64,000 nt of DNA from Rhynchopus euleeides (taxonomy: Eukaryota; Euglenozoa; Diplonemea; Diplonemida; Diplonemidae), in NCBI GenBank assembly GCA_963210315.1, contig OY723242.1, forward strand, positions 2,232,001 through 2,296,000, in the 5' to 3' direction. The position numbers and the translations under genes were made by a program. Under the pieces are notes generated by a model. The model ran no database searches. It had not been told where the DNA came from and saw only the letters and a program-made list of their open reading frames with translations. The stretch's first letter is position 1; each line of letters begins with the position of its first letter. This document shows, piece after piece, positions 43,508 through 54,575 of this stretch.

Positions 43508-46447
43508 TTACGTGGTGCTGCGTGTTGGTATATGTGCTGGCTCGAGGCGGATTGCCCGTTCGGCTCGTGTTCCGCGCGTGTAGGTGTCAGCCCGCTGCTC
43601 GTCGGTTGGCACCCACTGGGGGTTGAGCCGCAGTCGCTTCGTCCGTGCCACGAGGAATATGCGCTGCAGTAGCAGGTTGCCTCTGTGATTCGCGCAGTGC
43701 CCTCGCCGCATGCAAAATACTAGGGGGAGGTTGTCGATGTTGCACGTCACAGCGATGTCCTGTGAGTTGATGATGCGTAGCCCTTGCCACACGGCGAAGG
43801 CCTCCTTCAGGAAGATGTGCGCATCCCGATCTGCCCCGGTGAACACCCCTTGTGTGACCGTCTCCTCTCCCAGTTCGAGTATCGCCGCCCACTCCGTCGA
43901 TGACGCGTCGGACCACAGCGTTGCCCGCGATGTTGGGTCTGCCTGGTGGTGCCAATTGTTATCGCGCATGAACTCCATCCGTGCTGCTGTCTCCCGGATC
44001 ACTGAGTTCGGCACTCGTGTGTTGACATCCCACGCCGCGTTGTTGTCGTGCGCCCGGCGTCCTAGGCGCCGGACGAAAGAGAGGATTGCGGGAGCGAAAC
44101 ACAGTGGGGCGCGCATGACGTATGACTGCCAGACGATGGATCCGAAGATGCGGAAGGCCCTCCGCGGCGTTGTTGTTTCCTCCAACGTCTCCGCCAGCTC
44201 CTCCCGCTGTGCCACCTTCGCCACCCATGCAGGGTCCATGCGGAATCTGTGCTCCACCAGGTCAAACTGGATCCCGAACGTGCAGAAACGTTGCGTCGGC
44301 ATCCCGTGGTCGGCATCGTCGAGGTTCAGGGTCGCGTTGACGTAGTCGCACCTTTCGCGGAAGACCCTGTACTTCGCCTGCACCTCGTCCAGTGTCTCGG
44401 CTGTGACCACGAAATTGTCTATCCAGACGATGCCGTCTCTTGGAGGGAGGAGCACCCTCGCACTCCGGTTGGCAATTGCTGGTGAGTGTGACCACCCCAT
44501 GCACATCACCGACAGAAACGCTGGCACAAATTCGTCCCGCTTGTTCCCGAAGCGGATTCCGAAGTAGCGCTGGATCTCCTCCTCCACCGGAAACTGGTAG
44601 AACCAGCTCCTCGCGTCAGCGAGCACAACCCAAGTTGACTCAGCGATGCGGCGCGTCACCTCCAGGATGTCGTCCAATCTCATGTCTGGCGGTCGCGCCA
44701 TGTACGAGTTCAGAGTACGTGCGTCGACGATGAAGCGTGTCCCCCCTGACTTCTTCGGCACGGTAAAGGCTGGTAAGGTGAGTATCGCATGAGTACAGGC
44801 TATAGCGATAACGCCGTAGGCGATGAGGTCGTCGACATGTTTCAATGTATGGCGTGATATCATCCTCCACTTGTTTCTGAAGTGGTCGCGTGCTCCGGGG
44901 AGCAACGCATTTCTGAAGGCTTCGGGGTCTGTAATGAGGTCCAACACGTCTCGCAGTTCCTCGTTGGAGTCCAGCTCGCGGAGTCGCGCCAGGTTGAGGC
45001 GCGTGTCGCAGATCGGAGCAAGGCGGTCGTCTTCAGATGGGTCTTGCCTTTCATGGGCAGGTCGCACGATATGTCCTTTGTGGTGCACGCCGACACTCTC
45101 CCCGTAGAGATCGGCGTCTATGCCCGGTCCGTGTTCTGAGTCGGTGTCCGCCGTGTCGTCGGAGCTGTCGTTTTCTTCAGGAGGTTGGTATACTTGGATG
45201 GAGAGCTGAGGCCTGTGGTATGTCTTTGGGCGCTCTCTCGGCTGTGCGGCTGGATCCCCTGCGCGTGTCGGGTCATCGTTGTGAGTCGGCCCGGGCCCCG
45301 CGCCGGTACCGTCCTTTCCTCCACCGACCCCTGCTGCGCCGCCCCCTGTCGGGTAGTCATACCGTCGTAGTTCACGTGTGATGTCTCGCCTCCTTTTGTA
45401 CGGGAAATGTGTGCTAAACTCTGGTCCCCTGTGTCTCACGCGTTCTTGGCCAGTTCTTTGGACAGTGCCGCTGTGTCTGCCACACGCTGTGTCGTTGCTG
45501 CTGGTATGTATCGAAACACCGCGTCGGGGGTCGCATGTCGCGACAGCATCATCAGCTTCTCGACTGGCACCCCGTTGCGTGCCAGATGGTGGAGGGCCCC
45601 CCTCCGGAGGGAGTGCGGCGTCAATCGGGCATCCACCCTTTTCACCGCCGCCGCGATGCATCGGTATGTCACGCTCGGGGGAAACAGGCTCCCTTCTGTC
45701 TTTAGCTCTTTCATACGGCTCCGCAGGATCTTCAGCATCTCCGGTGGCAGTGACATACCCGTTGTCTTCCCCAGCTGGAAGGGGTCCGACTTCGTGGTGG
45801 TCCACACGATGGTGATCTGGTCTGACTTCGCTTCCGTCTGGTCCCGCGTTGACAGTCGTTGCACATCCGACGCTCTCGCCGCCCCGTGCCACATCATTGC
45901 GACGGCCAGACGCACCAGCGGCCGCGGTTCCTGAGCCACTGCCTGTGCTGCCTGTTCTTGAGTCGCGGGGTGCGCCTGTTGTGCTGGCTTCAATGCCCCG
46001 CTGCGGCACAAGCTTCGCTTGAAGTCCCGTAGCACGTGTCCTTCCTGTTCCCACGACTCGAAGCGGCGCAGGCTCGCGATGATGTTGCCCAGATATTGCA
46101 GCGCCGATGGGGCGGACAGTCCGTTGAGCCGCAGGTGTGTGATCCACAGGGTGATCCCCTCCTCGTGTCGTAGTGTGCGGCCCTCCCCCCTGCACCACTC
46201 GTCTCTGAACTCGCGGTACCTCTCGTAGCTCCTGCGCAGAGCCGTCCAGTACGAACTCGACAGTGCGTTCCCCAAAGCCTCCTGCGTGGCCTCCATGATG
46301 ATCAGCCTCATCTCGCTCGACAGTGGTTGTTGCTTGATGCGGGGGCGGCCCTTGTTGGTTTGCTTCTTTTCTTTCAGGATGAACTCGTATGGGGATGGTG
46401 TGGGCGGCGTTGGGCTGGTTCCTGGGTGGGTGGTCTGCTGGAGTCAC
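43508..46447 (-). CDS. YR retroelement 1 pol: reverse transcriptase - RNase H
   Basis: The frame opens at the gag stop (CAGTGACT; no ATG, so frameshifting or reinitiation is likely) and ends at TAA 43508. About 320 codons of Pro/Arg/His/Gly-rich sequence overlap the recombinase gene. Then comes the RT: FTVPKKSGGTRFIVDARTLN, LADARSWFYQFPV (motif A Asp), LSVMCMGWSHSPAIANRSAR (motif B) and GIVWIDNFVV (motif C, 44409-44430), where Asn replaces the second Asp. RNase H follows with WSDASSTEWAA, HIFLKEAFAVWQGL and CNIDNLPLVF, ending WVPTDEQRADTYTRG (D-E-D-D set). The enzyme would copy the element RNA. The (I)DN motif questions activity or marks a clade. Confidence 0.88.
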   Translation of the reverse strand: MTPADHPPRNQPNAAHTIPIRVHPERKEANQQGPPPHQATTTVERDEADHHGGHAGGFGERTVEFVLDGSAQELREVPRVQRRVVQGGGPHTTTRGGDHPVDHTPAAQRTVRPIGAAISGQHHREPAPLRVVGTGRTRATGLQAKLVPQRGIEASTTGAPRDSRTGSTGSGSGTAAAGASGRRNDVARGGESVGCATTVNAGPDGSEVRPDHHRVDHHEVGPLPAGEDNGYVTATGDAEDPAEPYERAKDRREPVSPERDIPMHRGGGEKGGCPIDAALPPEGGPPPSGTQRGASREADDAVATCDPRRGVSIHTSSNDTACGRHSGTVQRTGQERVRHRGPEFSTHFPYKRRRDITRELRRYDYPTGGGAAGVGGGKDGTGAGPGPTHNDDPTRAGDPAAQPRERPKTYHRPQLSIQVYQPPEENDSSDDTADTDSEHGPGIDADLYGESVGVHHKGHIVRPAHERQDPSEDDRLAPICDTRLNLARLRELDSNEELRDVLDLITDPEAFRNALLPGARDHFRNKWRMISRHTLKHVDDLIAYGVIAIACTHAILTLPAFTVPKKSGGTRFIVDARTLNSYMARPPDMRLDDILEVTRRIAESTWVVLADARSWFYQFPVEEEIQRYFGIRFGNKRDEFVPAFLSVMCMGWSHSPAIANRSARVLLPPRDGIVWIDNFVVTAETLDEVQAKYRVFRERCDYVNATLNLDDADHGMPTQRFCTFGIQFDLVEHRFRMDPAWVAKVAQREELAETLEETTTPRRAFRIFGSIVWQSYVMRAPLCFAPAILSFVRRLGRRAHDNNAAWDVNTRVPNSVIRETAARMEFMRDNNWHHQADPTSRATLWSDASSTEWAAILELGEETVTQGVFTGADRDAHIFLKEAFAVWQGLRIINSQDIAVTCNIDNLPLVFCMRRGHCANHRGNLLLQRIFLVARTKRLRLNPQWVPTDEQRADTYTRGTRAERAIRLEPAHIPTRSTT
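45436..46311 (-). CDS. YR retroelement 1 tyrosine recombinase
   Basis: ATG 46311 (MRLIIMEATQEALGNALSSS) to TGA 45436 gives 291 residues, wholly inside the pol ORF in another frame. The N-terminal SAM-like helical domain (YWTALRRSYERYREF) is followed by the catalytic domain: Arg in GAARASDVQR, LTPHSLRRGALHHLARNG (H-x2-R), LSRHAT (second His) and VFRYIP with the nucleophilic Tyr nine residues after that His. The complete R-H-R-H-Y set suggests an active recombinase that joins the circular cDNA to target DNA. The usual order in DIRS/Ngaro elements puts YR after RT; here it precedes it. Confidence 0.88.
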   Translation of the reverse strand: MRLIIMEATQEALGNALSSSYWTALRRSYERYREFRDEWCRGEGRTLRHEEGITLWITHLRLNGLSAPSALQYLGNIIASLRRFESWEQEGHVLRDFKRSLCRSGALKPAQQAHPATQEQAAQAVAQEPRPLVRLAVAMMWHGAARASDVQRLSTRDQTEAKSDQITIVWTTTKSDPFQLGKTTGMSLPPEMLKILRSRMKELKTEGSLFPPSVTYRCIAAAVKRVDARLTPHSLRRGALHHLARNGVPVEKLMMLSRHATPDAVFRYIPAATTQRVADTAALSKELAKNA

Positions 46448-47430
46448 TGTCCCCCGCGGGGCCCTTTCGACCCCTTTCCCACTGCCCTCTGCTCCGCCCC
46501 CTTTCCCGTCTTCCCGGTGGGGTACGGCGTGTAGCGCGGGTCAGCCCCCTGTTGCACACGCGGTGGTACCAAACGGCGCGGGTTCGCCTTCGCCTGCGCA
46601 TCATTCGCCTCTCCCACCAGCCGCTGGTGCAGAGACGCCGAGAACGTGAGGGGTGGGATGTTCTTCGCCTTGTGCTCGTAGTAGGCACGTGCCACATACC
46701 CCGTGAGGCAGGCCAGAGCCGACATTTCGCACACGATGCGGTGCAGGGGCAGCAGGCTGGGTTCCTCCTCCGTGTTCATCTTCATGAGCTTTAGTACGTC
46801 GTCGAAGTGCTCGAAGCATTTGCGGAGGCTGTGCATCCATTCCCCCGCATCTGTGCCCGACGCTGGCAGGCTCGCCTCCCGGAACACGCGGGACACCTCT
46901 GCCCGGATCTGCCGCCGCACCGCGCCCTTCCATATGCCAGGGCGCCACGTCGCGACCGCGTATGGCGAGAAGTCGTCCGGCAACCCCTCGTCAGCCTCCT
47001 GCAGCTGCCTCTGCAGATCGGCGATGGTCTCGGCCTGCTCCTCCACCTTCGCCTCCAGCCGAGTCATGCGCGCCTCCATGTTGAGCCCTTCACCGGCTCC
47101 CAGTTGGGGCAGCGCCCCCAGCCCGTCCTCCTCTTCAGCGGCCTCCTCCGCTGCTGCCGCGCCGCCTGCCTGCATCTTCGTCCACGCGCACATTGGGCAT
47201 ACCCATCCGGCGCTGCCCATGTGGGCGACGAAGGCGTCCGCCACCGCCTTCGGGTGCAGATGCGCCCGCACACATGTCCTCGTCGTGGCTTGTCCGCAGG
47301 CGTTGCATGCGTGCGCCGTTCCGCCCTCATGGACGGTGGCGCATGTGGGGAACACGCAGTGCTGCATCGGCTCCGCCGCGGGCTCCATAGAGAGGGCCGG
47401 CACCTCGACCAAAGCCCAGTCGACGTCCAT
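46444..47430 (-). CDS. YR retroelement 1 Gag-like protein with N-terminal PHD/RING-like zinc finger
   Basis: ATG 47430 (MDVDWALVEVPALSMEPAAE) to TGA 46444 gives 328 residues. Residues 25-81 hold Cys/His pairs (CVFPTC, HACNACG, CVRAH, WVCPMC); the W-x-C-x2-C ending is typical of PHD fingers. A coiled coil (MEARMTRLEAKVEEQAETIA) and a helical domain (WRPGIWKGAVRRQIRAEVSR) follow, then a Lys/Gly-rich basic tail. No CCHC knuckle is seen. It probably packages the RNA. The stop overlaps the start of the pol frame (CAGTGACT), as in retroelement 2. Confidence 0.8.
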   Translation of the reverse strand: MDVDWALVEVPALSMEPAAEPMQHCVFPTCATVHEGGTAHACNACGQATTRTCVRAHLHPKAVADAFVAHMGSAGWVCPMCAWTKMQAGGAAAAEEAAEEEDGLGALPQLGAGEGLNMEARMTRLEAKVEEQAETIADLQRQLQEADEGLPDDFSPYAVATWRPGIWKGAVRRQIRAEVSRVFREASLPASGTDAGEWMHSLRKCFEHFDDVLKLMKMNTEEEPSLLPLHRIVCEMSALACLTGYVARAYYEHKAKNIPPLTFSASLHQRLVGEANDAQAKANPRRLVPPRVQQGADPRYTPYPTGKTGKGAEQRAVGKGSKGPRGGQ

Positions 47431-47454
47431 CTTTCCTCACTACTCTGCTTGTCG

Positions 47455-48115
47455 TACGCCTCTAGCTGTCCTTCACACCCGCTGATCCTTCACCCCGCTG
47501 CTTTTGTTCACGCGCTTTGGCGCCCCTGTAAAACACACACGCTCTGCTGTCCGTCACCACCGCTGGTCCTTCACCCCGCTGCTCCTGTAAAACACACGCG
47601 TCCCCGATGATTTTGTTCACGCGCTTTGGCGGTCCTGTAAAACACACGCGTCCCCGCTGCTTTTGTTCACGCGCTTTGGCGGCCCTTCAAAAACACACCC
47701 GCTCTGCTGTCCTTCACCACCGCTGTTCCTTCACCCCGCTGCTCCTGTAAAACACACGCGTCCCCGCTGCTTTTGTTCACGCGCTTTGGCGGTCCTGTAA
47801 AACACACGCGTCCCCGCTGCTTTTGTTCACGCGCTTTGGCGGCCCTTCAAAACACACCCGCTCTGCTGTCCTTCACCACCGCTGTTCCTTCACCCCGCTG
47901 CTCCTGTAAAACACACGCGTCCCCGCTGCTTTTGTTCACGCGCTTTGGCGGTCCTTCAAGACACACCCGCTCTGCTGTCCTTCACCACCGCTGGTCCTTC
48001 ACCCCGCTGCTCCTGTAAAACACACGCGTCCCCGCTGCTTTTGTTCACGCGCTTTGGCGGTCCTGTAAAACACACGCGTCCCCGCTGCTTTTGTTCACGC
48101 GCTTTGGCGGCTCCG
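47455..48115 (-). repeat. Tandem array in the 5' leader of YR retroelement 1
   Basis: Units of about 50 bp (CGCGTCCCCGCTGCTTTTGT, TCACGCGCTTTGGCGG, TCCTGTAAAACACA) alternate with a longer unit containing CGCTCTGCTGTCCTTCACC. The array lies between repeat A and the gag start, the same place as the unrelated array of retroelement 2. Confidence 0.85.
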
Positions 48116-48301
48116 CTCGTCCCTTTTCGCTGCTTCTGACTCTTCTCACTAAAAATAAATGTGCGTTGACGCTTCCACACACACTTACAAACCCACTTGC
48201 CTGATGAAGGGGGTGGTGTGTAGAGCACGTTTGGCAGAGCTGAATGACACTTTCCGCGCGAAAGTCGTGTGCGTAAAAAAAAATAAAAATAAAAAAAAAA
48301 A

Positions 48302-51300
48302 TAAGGAGGGTGTCCGGTTCTCCGGATTTTCCTGATTTTTCCCGATTTTCCGAAAATTTTGCCACTGGTTGACACAAGGGCAAATTTCGAGCAAAATCCG
48401 AAAATCAGGAAAAATCGGGAAAAATCAGGAAATCCAGGGGGGGCCACCGGAGACCCTCCCCGAAAAAATCCGATTTTTTTGGGTCGAAAAAAATTTTTTT
48501 TTTCCGACCCGAAAATCTGTATCTGCGGACTGCCACACTCTGAAAAACCGAAAAATTTCCGAAAAAAATCGAAAATTTTGGCCTTTCCTGGCCTATGTGG
48601 TCCCAAAGGGCCCAGGTTGCCCGGTTTTTCACCCAAAAACACCCCAAAAATTTTTCCGCCGTTTCACCCCCCCAGAATCTAGGAGGGTGTCCGGTTCTCC
48701 GGATTTTCCTGATTTTTCCCGATTTTCCGAAAATTTTGCCACTGGTTGACACAAGGGCAAATTTCGAGCAAAATCCGAAAATCAGGAAAAATCGGGAAAA
48801 ATCAGGAAATCCAGGGGGGGCCACCGGAGACCCTCCCCGAAAAAATCCGATTTTTTTGGGTCGAAAAAAAAATTTTTTTTCCGACCCGAAAATCTGTATC
48901 TGCGGACTGCCACACTCTGAAAAACCGAAAAATTTCCGAAAAAAATCGAAAATTTTGGCCTTTCCTGGCCTATGTGGTCCCAAAGGGCCCAGGTTGCCCG
49001 GTTTTTCACCCAAAAACACCCCAAAAATTTTTCCGCCGTTTCACCCCCCCAGAATCTAGGAGGGTGTCCGGTTCTCCGGATTTTCCTGATTTTTCCCGAT
49101 TTTCCGAAAATTTTGCCACTGGTTGACACAAGGGCAAATTTCGAGCAAAATCCGAAAATCAGGAAAAATCGGGAAAAATCAGGAAATCCAGGGGGGGCCA
49201 CCGGAGACCCTCCCCGAAAAAATCCGATTTTTTTGGGTCGAAAAAAAATTTTTTTTTCCGACCCGAAAATCTGTATCTGCGGACTGCCACACTCTGAAAA
49301 ACCGAAAAATTTCCGAAAAAAATCGAAAATTTTGGCCTTTCCTGGCCTATGTGGTCCCAAAGGGCCCAGGTTGCCCGGTTTTTCACCCAAAAACACCCCA
49401 AAAATTTTTCCGCCGTTTCACCCCCCCAGAATCTAGGAGGGTGTCCGGTTCTCCGGATTTTCCTGATTTTTCCCGATTTTCCGAAAATTTTGCCACTGGT
49501 TGACACAAGGGCAAATTTCGAGCAAAATCCGAAAATCAGGAAAAATCGGGAAAAATCAGGAAATCCAGGGGGGGCCACCGGAGACCCTCCCCGAAAAAAT
49601 CCGATTTTTTTGGGTCGAAAAAAAATTTTTTTTTCCGACCCGAAAATCTGTATCTGCGGACTGCCACACTCTGAAAAACCGAAAAATTTCCGAAAAAAAT
49701 CGAAAATTTTGGCCTTTCCTGGCCTATGTGGTCCCAAAGGGCCCAGGTTGCCCGGTTTTTCACCCAAAAACACCCCAAAAATTTTTCCGCCGTTTCACCC
49801 CCCCAGAATCTAGGAGGGTGTCCGGTTCTCCGGATTTTCCTGATTTTTCCCGATTTTCCGAAAATTTTGCCACTGGTTGACACAAGGGCAAATTTCGAGC
49901 AAAATCCGAAAATCAGGAAAAATCGGGAAAAATCAGGAAATCCAGGGGGGGCCACCGGAGACCCTCCCCGAAAAAATCCGATTTTTTTGGGTCGAAAAAA
50001 AATTTTTGTTTCCGACCCGAAAATCTGTATCTGCGGACTGCCACACTCTGAAAAACCGAAAAATTTCCGAAAAAAATCGAAAATTTTGGCCTTTCCTGGC
50101 CTATGTGGTCCCAAAGGGCCCAGGTTGCCCGGTTTTTCACCCAAAAACACCCCAAAAATTTTTCCGCCGTTTCACCCCCCCAGAATCTAGGAGGGTGTCC
50201 GGTTCTCCGGATTTTCCTGATTTTTCCCGATTTTCCGAAAATTTTGCCACTGGTTGACACAAGGGCAAATTTCGAGCAAAATCCGAAAATCAGGAAAAAT
50301 CGGGAAAAATCAGGAAATCCAGGGGGGGCCACCGGAGACCCTCCCCGAAAAAATCCGATTTTTTTGGGTCGAAAAAAAATTTTTTTTTCCGACCCGAAAA
50401 TCTGTATCTGCGGACTGCCACACTCTGAAAAACCGAAAAATTTCCGAAAAAAATCGAAAATTTTGGCCTTTCCTGGCCTATGTGGTCCCAAAGGGCCCAG
50501 GTTGCCCGGTTTTTCACCCAAAAACACCCCAAAAATTTTTCCGCCGTTTCACCCCCCCAGAATCTAGGAGGGTGTCCGGTTCTCCGGATTTTCCTGATTT
50601 TTCCCGATTTTCCGAAAATTTTGCCACTGGTTGACACAAGGGCAAATTTCGAGCAAAATCCGAAAATCAGGAAAAATCGGGAAAAATCAGGAAATCCAGG
50701 GGGGGCCACCGGAGACCCTCCCCGAAAAAATCCGATTTTTTTGGGTCGAAAAAAAATTTTTTTTTCCGACCCGAAAATCTGTATCTGCGGACTGCCACAC
50801 TCTGAAAAACCGAAAAATTTCCGAAAAAAATCGAAAATTTTGGCCTTTCCTGGCCTATGTGGTCCCAAAGGGCCCAGGTTGCCCGGTTTTTCACCCAAAA
50901 ACACCCCAAAAATTTTTCCGCCGTTTCACCCCCCCAGAATCTAGGAGGGTGTCCGGTTCTCCGGATTTTCCTGATTTTTCCCGATTTTCCGAAAATTTTG
51001 CCACTGGTTGACACAAGGGCAAATTTCGAGCAAAATCCGAAAATCAGGAAAAATCGGGAAAAATCAGGAAATCCAGGGGGGGCCACCGGAGACCCTCCCC
51101 GAAAAAATCCGATTTTTTTGGGTCGAAAAAAAATTTTTTTTTCCGACCCGAAAATCTGTATCTGCGGACTGCCACACTCTGAAAAACCGAAAAATTTCCG
51201 AAAAAAATCGAAAATTTTGGCCTTTCCTGGCCTATGTGGTCCCAAAGGGCCCAGGTTGCCCGGTTTTTCACCCAAAAACACCCCAAAAATTTTTCCGCCG

Positions 51301-53560
51301 TTTCACCCCCCCAGAATCTAGGAGGGTGTCCGGTTCTCCGGATTTTCCTGATTTTTCCCGATTTTCCGAAAATTTTGCCACTGGTTGACACAAGGGCAAA
51401 TTTCGAGCAAAATCCGAAAATCAGGAAAAATCGGGAAAAATCAGGAAATCCAGGGGGGGCCACCGGAGACCCTCCCCGAAAAAATCCGATTTTTTTGGGT
51501 CGAAAAAAAATTTTTGTTTCCGACCCGAAAATCTGTATCTGCGGACTGCCACACTCTGAAAAACCGAAAAATTTCCGAAAAAAATCGAAAATTTTGGCCT
51601 TTCCTGGCCTATGTGGTCCCAAAGGGCCCAGGTTGCCCGGTTTTTCACCCAAAAACACCCCAAAAATTTTTCCGCCGTTTCACCCCCCCAGAATCTAGGA
51701 GGGTGTCCGGTTCTCCGGATTTTCCTGATTTTTCCCGATTTTCCGAAAATTTTGCCACTGGTTGACACAAGGGCAAATTTCGAGCAAAATCCGAAAATCA
51801 GGAAAAATCGGGAAAAATCAGGAAATCCAGGGGGGGCCACCGGAGACCCTCCCCGAAAAAATCCGATTTTTTTGGGTCGAAAAAAAATTTTTTTTTCCGA
51901 CCCGAAAATCTGTATCTGCGGACTGCCACACTCTGAAAAACCGAAAAATTTCCGAAAAAAATCGAAAATTTTGGCCTTTCCTGGCCTATGTGGTCCCAAA
52001 GGGCCCAGGTTGCCCGGTTTTTCACCCAAAAACACCCCAAAAATTTTTCCGCCGTTTCACCCCCCCAGAATCTAGGAGGGTGTCCGGTTCTCCGGATTTT
52101 CCTGATTTTTCCCGATTTTCCGAAAATTTTGCCACTGGTTGACACAAGGGCAAATTTCGAGCAAAATCCGAAAATCAGGAAAAATCGGGAAAAATCAGGA
52201 AATCCAGGGGGGGCCACCGGAGACCCTCCCCGAAAAAATCCGATTTTTTTGGGTCGAAAAAAAATTTTTTTTTCCGACCCGAAAATCTGTATCTGCGGAC
52301 TGCCACACTCTGAAAAACCGAAAAATTTCCGAAAAAAATCGAAAATTTTGGCCTTTCCTGGCCTATGTGGTCCCAAAGGGCCCAGGTTGCCCGGTTTTTC
52401 ACCCAAAAACACCCCAAAAATTTTTCCGCCGTTTCACCCCCCCAGAATCTAGGAGGGTGTCCGGTTCTCCGGATTTTCCTGATTTTTCCCGATTTTCCGA
52501 AAATTTTGCCACTGGTTGACACAAGGGCAAATTTCGAGCAAAATCCGAAAATCAGGAAAAATCGGGAAAAATCAGGAAATCCAGGGGGGGCCACCGGAGA
52601 CCCTCCCCGAAAAAATCCGATTTTTTTGGGTCGAAAAAAAATTTTTTTTTCCGACCCGAAAATCTGTATCTGCGGACTGCCACACTCTGAAAAACCGAAA
52701 AATTTCCGAAAAAAATCGAAAATTTTGGCCTTTCCTGGCCTATGTGGTCCCAAAGGGCCCAGGTTGCCCGGTTTTTCACCCAAAAACACCCCAAAAATTT
52801 TTCCGCCGTTTCACCCCCCCAGAATCTAGGAGGGTGTCCGGTTCTCCGGATTTTCCTGATTTTTCCCGATTTTCCGAAAATTTTGCCACTGGTTGACACA
52901 AGGGCAAATTTCGAGCAAAATCCGAAAATCAGGAAAAATCGGGAAAAATCAGGAAATCCAGGGGGGGCCACCGGAGACCCTCCCCGAAAAAATCCGATTT
53001 TTTTGGGTCGAAAAAAAATTTTTTTTTCCGACCCGAAAATCTGTATCTGCGGACTGCCACACTCTGAAAAACCGAAAAATTTCCGAAAAAAATCGAAAAT
53101 TTTGGCCTTTCCTGGCCTATGTGGTCCCAAAGGGCCCAGGTTGCCCGGTTTTTCACCCAAAAACACCCCAAAAATTTTTCCGCCGTTTCACCCCCCCAGA
53201 ATCTAGGAGGGTGTCCGGTTCTCCGGATTTTCCTGATTTTTCCCGATTTTCCGAAAATTTTGCCACTGGTTGACACAAGGGCAAATTTCGAGCAAAATCC
53301 GAAAATCAGGAAAAATCGGGAAAAATCAGGAAATCCAGGGGGGGCCACCGGAGACCCTCCCCGAAAAAATCCGATTTTTTTGGGTCGAAAAAAAATTTTT
53401 TTTTCCGACCCGAAAATCTGTATCTGCGGACTGCCACACTCTGAAAAACCGAAAAATTTCCGAAAAAAATCGAAAATTTTGGCCTTTCCTGGCCTATGTG
53501 GTCCCAAAGGGCCCAGGTTGCCCGGTTTTTCACCCAAAAACACCCCAAAAATTTTTCCGC
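48302..53560 (+). repeat. 377-bp satellite, 14 near-identical copies
   Basis: The unit begins at AGGAGGGTGTCCGGTTCTCC and repeats every 377 bp. It is rich in CGAAAA/GGAAAAATC motifs, with a central A8T9 tract and CAAAGGGCCCAGGTTGCCCG. Copies differ mainly in the A/T tract. Copies 5 and 9 (50005 and 51513) share a G in the T-tract, 1508 bp (four units) apart. Open frames of 126-204 codons recur in each copy but have no protein-like composition and are not genes. Confidence 0.97.
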
Positions 53561-54575
53561 CGCCCTTCGGGCGGCGGATTGGCCGCCTTCGGCGGCGTCG
53601 TCGTTTCACTCTGTACTAAGGACGTCGGTGAAGCCGAGCCCTTTGTACAACCGTTTCACTCTGACTTCTGTCCGTCTGTACTGTGTGCCATCAGTGTGTC
53701 CCCGTTACAGTGATTCCGCTCCATCCCATTGAGTGTCTCTCAGTTCTGCTCGTTCTGACAGTGGAGGTGGTCTCCTGCGACTGCGTCCGTTTCTTGGCTG
53801 CCCCGTGTCTGCAGTTCCACTTGTGTCATGGACTCGTTGTGGTTACTGGTGCCCTGCAACATTTTCGCTGCTGCTCGTTAGTTCCGTCCCGTTTCATTCC
53901 CAGCTGCTCAGGGAGAGCTGCCCTGTGTTTGCCGGAAAAGGCGCTGCTGATCCTTGTTCCTCATCGCGTTGTGACTCCCATTCAGCCTGGCGGGGCAGTC
54001 TTCAGCGTTCAAACTACCTGATAGTTCCCGAAGTTCGCGGATTCCGCCGCTCATCTTGCACCATATGGGCACCAAGCCGGCAACGATAGCCTGTGGCGTT
54101 GAGGCGCCATCGGCTGTCTCCCGGAGCATTTCCAACCTCACATCCGTGAGGCCGGCTACCACCCAGGTTTGTGGGTTCCATAAAGAACTCAGGCGGGTGC
54201 CGCTCTCGTACCCCCGGATGCCTCTCCCGCCGCGAACGAGGGAGGCCGCCACGCATGAGGAGCTTCTCTTCGCCACCTCCCGCTGCTCGTCAGTCAGGGA
54301 GCTACACCCCGTTTTTTCGGTTGAAGTTTTTTCTGATCAGAGTTGCACCCACCGTTTCTCTCCGTCCAGCCCGAGAATGTCGAACCCTGAAAAATCGACA
54401 ACACCCCACATCCTGCACCTGAGACGCGGCTTCCTTATATGAGGGGCCGCGTCCAAATACACGGACTTTGCTAAACTGGACCCAACTCCCCACACCCTTT
54501 TTTTCGCCATTTTTTCAAAAAATCCCCCAAATTTTTCCAAATTTTTCAAAAATTTCCTAAATTTAGGACACCCTC
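53561..54575. other. Region between satellite and R array; possible decayed coding remnant
   Basis: It opens with two TTCG-loop hairpins (GCCGCCC TTCG GGCGGC at 53559, GCCGCC TTCG GGCGGC at 53582). On the minus strand, 54300-53908 is open without an ATG and has protein-like character (VVAGLTDVRLEMLRETADGA), possibly a fragment of a mobile-element protein. It ends in A/T-run sequence with AGGACACCCTCCT, the inverse of the satellite motif AGGAGGGTGTCC. Confidence 0.35.

Larger units (their letters stand above)
43199..48281 (-). mobile_element. YR retroelement 1 (VIPER-like: gag - YR - RT/RNase H)
   Basis: On the minus strand the order is repeat A (48281-48180), a tandem array, gag, a pol ORF with the YR gene inside it, then B-A-B (43440-43199). 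Repeat A (CACTTACAAACCCACTTGCC ... GTGTGCGTAAAAA) occurs at 43267-43366 and 48178-48280. Repeat B (GTGTCACTTCAACTCTGCCG ... GCGTTGACGCTTCCACAC) occurs at 43199-43266 and 43367-43436. This is the split-direct-repeat layout (A1...B1-A2-B2) of PAT/Ngaro/VIPER-type YR retrotransposons. There is no integrase and no methylase. Confidence 0.85.

Noticed and set aside
48369..53713. Recurrent 126-204-codon ORFs on both strands
   Set aside because: They repeat with the 377-bp satellite, are Phe/Lys/Pro-rich from A/T and C runs, and each ends within a unit.
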